In this document: piece by piece, positions 59,079-64,000 of the stretch
Position numbering within the stretch: the first letter of the stretch is position 1
How the letters are laid out: every line of letters starts with the position of its first letter
Assembly (NCBI GenBank): GCA_038049695.1
Contig: CP142460.1
Coordinates: forward strand, 40,532,501-40,596,500
Origin: Cinnamomum chago
Taxonomy: Eukaryota > Streptophyta > Magnoliopsida > Laurales > Lauraceae
Direction: 5' to 3'
Length of the DNA stretch: 64,000 nt
Program-made: the position numbers and the translations under genes
The notes under the pieces: generated by a model
Told to the model about the DNA's origin: nothing
The model's input: the letters and a program-made list of their open reading frames with translations, nothing else
Database searches by the model: none

Positions 59079-61446
59079 ACCTGAAAAAATGATAAATGGG
59101 TTGGGGCCTTGGCGGAACAAAATACAACTAACTGTCGTAAAGCCCACCAACTTCATTTGGCATGGGCGGATATGCATTAAAAACATAAAAGTAAAAAGTA
59201 AAAAATAGTCGTGATAGGTGCTTGATATTTTAAAATTATTGGTAGTTTTATGAATAGATTGTAATAAAATTTTTATTGAGTTAGAGAACAAAAGGTTATA
59301 AAATTTTGGAATTTTTACCAAAAAAGTGTCCCTAAACATGTATTTGCCAGTTTTATTCAGAAATACACAAAAACACATGTATTGGTGTTCGTACGAGAGT
59401 TTTGGACGACTTTACCCTCTAGTTTACCGAACGACATCGTCATTTCTCATTCTCCTTTCTCTCTTTCCCTCTCCGCTCCTTGCATCTCACCTTCCATTCT
59501 CGTTTGCGCTCATTTCGTCCCTCTCTCCATTCTCGCAAATTCCCTCTCTCTTTCTCAAAAATCACTCAACAAAAGTCTCTCTTGGAGATCGATTGCAGAG
59601 GAGAGCAGAAATCCCCCCCCCCCTCTTTCTCTTTCTCTTTCTCTTTCCCTCCTCATTCGTGGCTAGCGGGATGAAGTTCTTATTTGGATCTCAGGTGGGG
59701 CCATCGTCGTTCACTAGAGGGCACCAAAGAAGAGGCCAAGCATTTTTTAATCTAGTTTTGCTGGTGGTAGAACCCTTGGTTGATGGAGAAGAAAGAACAA
59801 GGGGCAGCCCATCCGAATTGACGACCTCTGCCGGAGTCGTTGTTACAGAAACCAAGCACCGGAGGATCTCTTAACGCTGACCAGAGAAGGGGGCTCCGCA
59901 TCGATTCAGGTTTGCCGATTGTCGCTGCCGGTATGCAGAACTTCTTTCCATTGTGGGAAAAGACAAAACCCTTGGGCAGAGGATTAGAGAAGAGCAGATT
60001 GGAAGGTGGAGGCTCAGGTTTCTGTTTCCATTGTTGGAGTGCAGATTCATCCACCGTCGTCGGAGAAGACTGACAAAGGGTGATGGGTCTGCGATTCCCA
60101 CACCTTCAACTAACTCGTTGAAGACGGCTTCAGTAATCCTCTCTCTCTCATTCTCCTTTGATTTTTGCATTTTCTCTTATTTTTTTGGGATCTGTTTTGC
60201 TAGTGAATTAATTAGGTTTAGTTGATTTACAATTTTCTTGTGGTAGATGTCTGTTTTGATAGTGAATCTAGGTTCTAATTGATTTGCATAATCTTTTTTA
60301 GCCCTCCTTCTTTGCATGTCCCTCCTTCTACAGTGAGAAAAGCTCATCTAGAGGCATGTCCCTCCCTCTATTTGGGTCTCTCGTGATAAACAAGATTCTT
60401 TGCAATATGTTCCACTACTGTATTGTTGCAACGTGGAACCATAGCCTATTGTTAGAAAAGCTAATTTCCTTTAGGAGGATTCGGACTTTGAAATGAAACA
60501 TATCCAAGTCTTTGGTGCCTATGTATGATATCCTCCTTGCTCATTGATGAATGAAGCGTTGCTGGACCTTTCCTTCAAAATTTGTAGGGGTAAGGACCAT
60601 TACCTTCACTGCCACCACTAAAGCCCTATCGTCAAATCCTGAAAAACTCAGTATGTTGGGAAGGAAGTAACACATCAATTGTGAGCTTTTTGTTAGACTA
60701 TTGACTAACACAAGGTGGTTAGGAAATTTAGGACTATAAAGAACAATAGGGAAAGAAAGTGAAAACGGAACGAAATAGAAAAATAGATGGAAATTGAGAG
60801 GAAACAAGGTAGCATTTAGCTGGTCATCCAACTTAGGTGAGGCGACAGCATCCTTATGTATTTATACTATGAAAATAATATTTTATGTATTTACAACAAA
60901 CCCCTACTACCAAGTGTTTGGAGAAAGAGAGTTAAAGAAAAGGTAGGGATCAGTGAGGTGACTCCCAACTCAGCCGAATCTTTTTTCTAATGCCCAACTG
61001 ACTTCCTGAGTTGGCATTGGTAAAGCTATGGTCTTTTCACGTACATCAAATGAACAAGTGACATGGACTTTTCTGAATGAAAAAGCTCTAATGACATTTT
61101 CTTAATAACATGAAAGCTCTCCAGAACTGTGTTTTCAAAGGGCCAATGTGTTCTTTCATGCACTCTTACATGTAGTTTTATACAAAGTATTTGTTTGGTT
61201 GTAAATGTTTGACTATCACCGCATCAACTTCTCCGAATTCAAATTCCTATGGACCAAGTCTAGTATAATTGTTGAGTGTTCTTCAACATTGGTTCTTCCA
61301 TTTTCTAAATGTCATATACAGAAACTTTGTATTATTTATCTGAACAATGAAATTATTTAAATTATTGAGGATACATGATACAAACATGTTTAAGATCCAT
61401 CCATTCATGTGCACTGTGTTCTCAAATTAGTGGTTTTCCGTCACAG
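59079..61446. other. Unassigned, CT-rich leader-like then AT-rich
   Basis: 59430-59660 is strongly CT-rich on the plus strand, like a gene leader, and short frames follow (ATG at 59671), but none shows a conserved domain. 60200-61440 has no recognised features. If a gene starts here, I cannot identify it. Confidence 0.45.
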
Positions 61447-61519
61447 GTTTGGGAGGTGAAAGCAGCAAATTTAAGTATCAATCTTGTTCATCGTATTGCA
61501 AGCGGTGTTGTTGATCCAA
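61447..61519 (+). pseudogene. DNA ligase 1-like exon, isolated
   Basis: A 73-nt exon between acceptor tcacag and donor gtaagg encodes VWEVKAANLSINLVHRIASG then VVDP. This corresponds to the EVWEVKAADLTIS...VDP segment near the C-terminus of ATP-dependent DNA ligase 1. Neighbouring ligase exons, such as the one with GISLRFPR, were sought on both sides and not found. It is therefore probably a captured or leftover exon rather than a working gene; ligase 1 itself seals nicks in replication and repair. Confidence 0.7.
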
Positions 61520-62644
61520 GTAAGGTTGAAGGGATCTTGTTTATTATCTTCTATTTTGTTCTTTAGATTATGGAGTTTTTATCCAAGGCAGCCAACTTAC
61601 TGTTGCTGCAAGTAGTGGCCTAGCTTGTGTTGGGGGGTCTGCTTTGTGGATTAGAGACTGGTTATTTTTTATTTGATGAACTGATGAGTAGGGTCTGCAA
61701 AATTGATATCTGATCATTTAGGCTTTTGTTAGATGCTTATTGAAGGTTGAAAGATGCATGTGACAACATTTGTAGTACATTTAGTGATAGGGATAAGAAA
61801 GATAACAGTTCAAAATTTTGGCTTTAGGTCACTTTTGGCTAGGGTTCAACTATAGGCCCATTACACCATTCTGAGCATCAATTAAATTTGGTTAACCGGT
61901 GTCTAGCACATGTCCCACAATGGGTAATCCCGAAATGTACGTGAATTGACGCTTTTGGCTAATAAAATTCTCCAATTTTATGCTTTCACAATGATAAAAA
62001 TACTAACCATTTGTGAATCAAGCTATGAACATCCCCAACAGGGCTTTTATTTAGATTGTTGGGAGTGAAAGTTTAGGTTGTACAACCATTCTCCAACTTC
62101 ATTTGTCTAGTACAAATCAAGCTGATCCCAACAACATTTGGGCCATATTTTAACCCAATTTCAACCTTTGTTTAGGCTAATTTTGAGCCCATTTATATCC
62201 ACTATTCAGACTGTTTGGGTGTGAAAGTTTAGGCTATTGGGCTTCCTGTTCTTGGGCTAGTTGGATATAGAGTTTAACAACATGGTGGGCTCATGTATTA
62301 TATATGTACAACTATTTAGCTCTTGAAACCTTCCGCTTGTAAGAGCCCATTTGTGTTTGGGGGATTCTTTGTTTTGTGTCTTATTGGGAGGTTATGTCAT
62401 CAAACCTTCTTAAATCTGTGGAAACTTATTCTAGTTTGAAAAATTGATTGGTGCATTCAGAAGTTTCAGATTTACATAAGTAGATATCAAAAATGAAAAA
62501 ATCTCTGAAAAGTTGTTTTACTTCCAATTTGCAAAGAAGAAGTAGTTGTTAATGCAATTACAAAACTAAAACACCCTTATTTCCTGTTTGCCACTTCATT
62601 CTCTTTTAAACATGTTCAACTTAATGCTCTCTTTTAAATTTCAG

Positions 62645-62990
62645 GTATTGTTTCTAGAGTACACGGATGTTGTTCACCTTGATCGAAGGTCATGCACATG
62701 CCACAAATGGGACCTTCTTAGTATTCCTTTTTCACTCAGCATTTGCTCCAGTGATTGTTATCGAGCAACCTATATTGATGTTATCAGTGCCATGCGCGAC
62801 GGAAACTCTTGAGGGGTCTTAAAAGTGTCGAGCGTGTTTTGCCCTCAGTAGCAAGACAGATAGCATGGATGAACGAAAAAAATCGGAGATGAATGGAGGA
62901 CAGAATGAAGTAACAAGTAACATGCTCACATTGCAAGAAGCGTGGTCATAATAGACAAACATGTAGAGATCCACCTCCAAGAGGATGAAT
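62645..62990 (+). pseudogene. MuDR/MULE transposase C-terminal remnant (SWIM and CCHC)
   Basis: VVHLDRRSCTCHKWDLLSIP matches the start of the SWIM zinc finger of Mutator transposases; the later Cys and His of that finger are lost (PFSLSICSS). After several stops a CCHC knuckle follows, CSHCKKRGHNRQTC (about 62925-62970), the usual partner of SWIM in these proteins. The catalytic DDE part is absent. A possible acceptor (tttcag at 62639-62644) precedes it. Confidence 0.7.
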
Positions 62991-63375
62991 CATCATTTTC
63001 CTCTTTTTTTTTTGGATGAGATATAACTTCAACTTGTCCACATCGTTGTTTAGATTTCAAATGTTGAAATACTTACCAGGGGGAACATATTTTGATTTAT
63101 ATTTTGGATGTATCCTAAATAACTAGAGAACATAATTTGTATATTTTGATGTATCCTCAATAACTAGTTTCATAATGTTTTGCTTTAATGTACAGGAACT
63201 CCCTTTACAGCAGATTCTTTTTCAAAGCCTTAACGTTTCTGATTAGTGCTTGAAGGTTTGATAACTCGGGACGTGTTGTTTAAGGGTCCCAAATCAAATC
63301 AACAATATAACATCCAACCAACACAATCAACAATTATGATTTTAGAGCCTTTTTCTTTCATTTTTGTTGTCCAGC
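62991..63375. other. Unassigned AT-rich sequence
   Basis: Nothing recognised apart from short repeated phrases such as TGTATCCT(A/C)AATAACTAG at 63110-63170. Confidence 0.5.
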
Positions 63376-63620
63376 AATGAGATTAACTCTGACTATAAAT
63401 TGAGATACATAAACAATGAAAAAGGCTCGCAAATTTCACCCAGATTGGTGATTTCAAAAAATTTTCAAAACCATATCGTTAAGATCCTTTAAAGTTTTCA
63501 ACGAGATTGACCCTAACTATAAATTAAGATACATAAACAATGAAAAAGGCTAATGAATTTCACCCAGATTAGTGATTTCTAAGTTTTTCTGATAACGATG
63601 TCGTTACAATCCTTAAGAAT
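63376..63620. repeat. 124-bp tandem duplication
   Basis: AATGAGATTAACTCTGACTA at 63376 and AACGAGATTGACCCTAACTA at 63500 begin two similar copies; both include ACATAAACAATGAAAAAGGC and TTTCACCCAGATT. Confidence 0.85.
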
Positions 63621-63665
63621 TTTTCTGATAACGATGTCATCATTCCACTATTTAAGCTTTTCAAT

Positions 63666-63760
63666 AGGCTAAGCAATAACCTTTACAATATTCTTTTCAA
63701 GGCTAAGCAATAACCTCTATATTATGCTTTTCTTAGGCTAAGCAATAACCTCTCCAACCA
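63666..63760. repeat. Minisatellite, three units of about 33-36 bp
   Basis: AGGCTAAGCAATAACCT recurs at 63666, about 63700 and 63735. Confidence 0.85.
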
Positions 63761-64000
63761 ATGGTTGGTTATCTCTCTAATTAGTGTCTATAATACACTT
63801 GATGGAGATTCAATTTAGCCCATTACATTTGCCTCTAAAATAGGCGGATATGAAAATGAAAATCTAACTCACACAAACACTAAATGAATGCAAAGATGTA
63901 TGCTCATGATGTATGTGTGTGATGTCCTCAATCATTTTGAAAATGAAAGCTCATAAATGTATGCCTAAGGCTTTTGAAAGTTTTAGCTCATAAAACATTT
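63761..64000. other. Unassigned right edge
   Basis: AT-rich, no gene or repeat recognised. Confidence 0.4.

Noticed and set aside
59326-59874. 182-codon plus-strand frame
   Set aside because: Produced by a CT-rich tract; no conserved motif and no coherent splice structure with the downstream ligase exon.

Overview
The window is nuclear DNA of a flowering plant. The genes have GT-AG introns, and the recognisable proteins are plant families: a clade III glutamate-receptor-like channel (GLR3), a leucine-rich-repeat extensin (LRX), a TMEM97/sigma-2-receptor-like protein and a plastid glucose-6-phosphate/phosphate translocator (GPT). Roughly half of the sequence is transposable elements. The species cannot be named from sequence alone. 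There is no operon, CRISPR array or prokaryotic island.

Layout, left to right. 1-4163: the 5' part of a Ty3/gypsy element on the minus strand, with a 2.5 kb LTR, running off the left edge. 5921-19568: the last three recognisable exons of a GLR3 gene on the plus strand. A 32-nt micro-exon (5921-5952) is separated from the next exon (17376-17785) by an 11.4 kb intron, which holds a complete but decayed antisense Ty3/gypsy chromovirus (7585-16174); that element is itself split by a solo LTR (8769-10284). 23317-26382: an intronless LRX gene with a TATA box. 27933-30958: a 2.8 kb Mutator-like element and a palindromic MITE, both inserted in a dispersed repeat whose empty relative lies near 54.6-54.9 kb. 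32885-34193: a foldback element rich in GATATC palindromes. 34822-35804: a two-exon TMEM97-like gene whose second exon is broken by a 143-bp MITE. 36255-45931: a full Tat-lineage Ty3/gypsy element with a perfect 5-bp target duplication, interrupted by a 3.0 kb solo LTR (38529-41549).

47481-57856: the GPT gene on the minus strand, five coding exons. Its last exon supplies only three codons and a stop and lies 5.46 kb from exon 4, behind an intron filled with a gag-protease-only retroelement (48553-51086) and MITE-like repeats. A second copy of the MITE that broke the TMEM97-like gene lies upstream of GPT (58982-59069). 59070-64000: mostly unassigned, with one exon-like piece of DNA ligase 1 (61447-61519), a decayed MuDR-type transposase remnant (62645-62990) and small tandem repeats.

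The host genes are functionally unrelated: amino-acid-gated cation channel, cell-wall sensor/scaffold, ER membrane protein, plastid sugar-phosphate exchange. What links them is the insertion history. Each conclusion about nesting rests on LTR or TIR ends and target-site duplications read directly from the sequence. I found no gene cluster that looks like a new defence or biosynthetic system; the most striking observations concern gene architecture (micro-exon, very distant terminal coding exon, exon disrupted by a MITE) and nested transposons with internal evidence of order.
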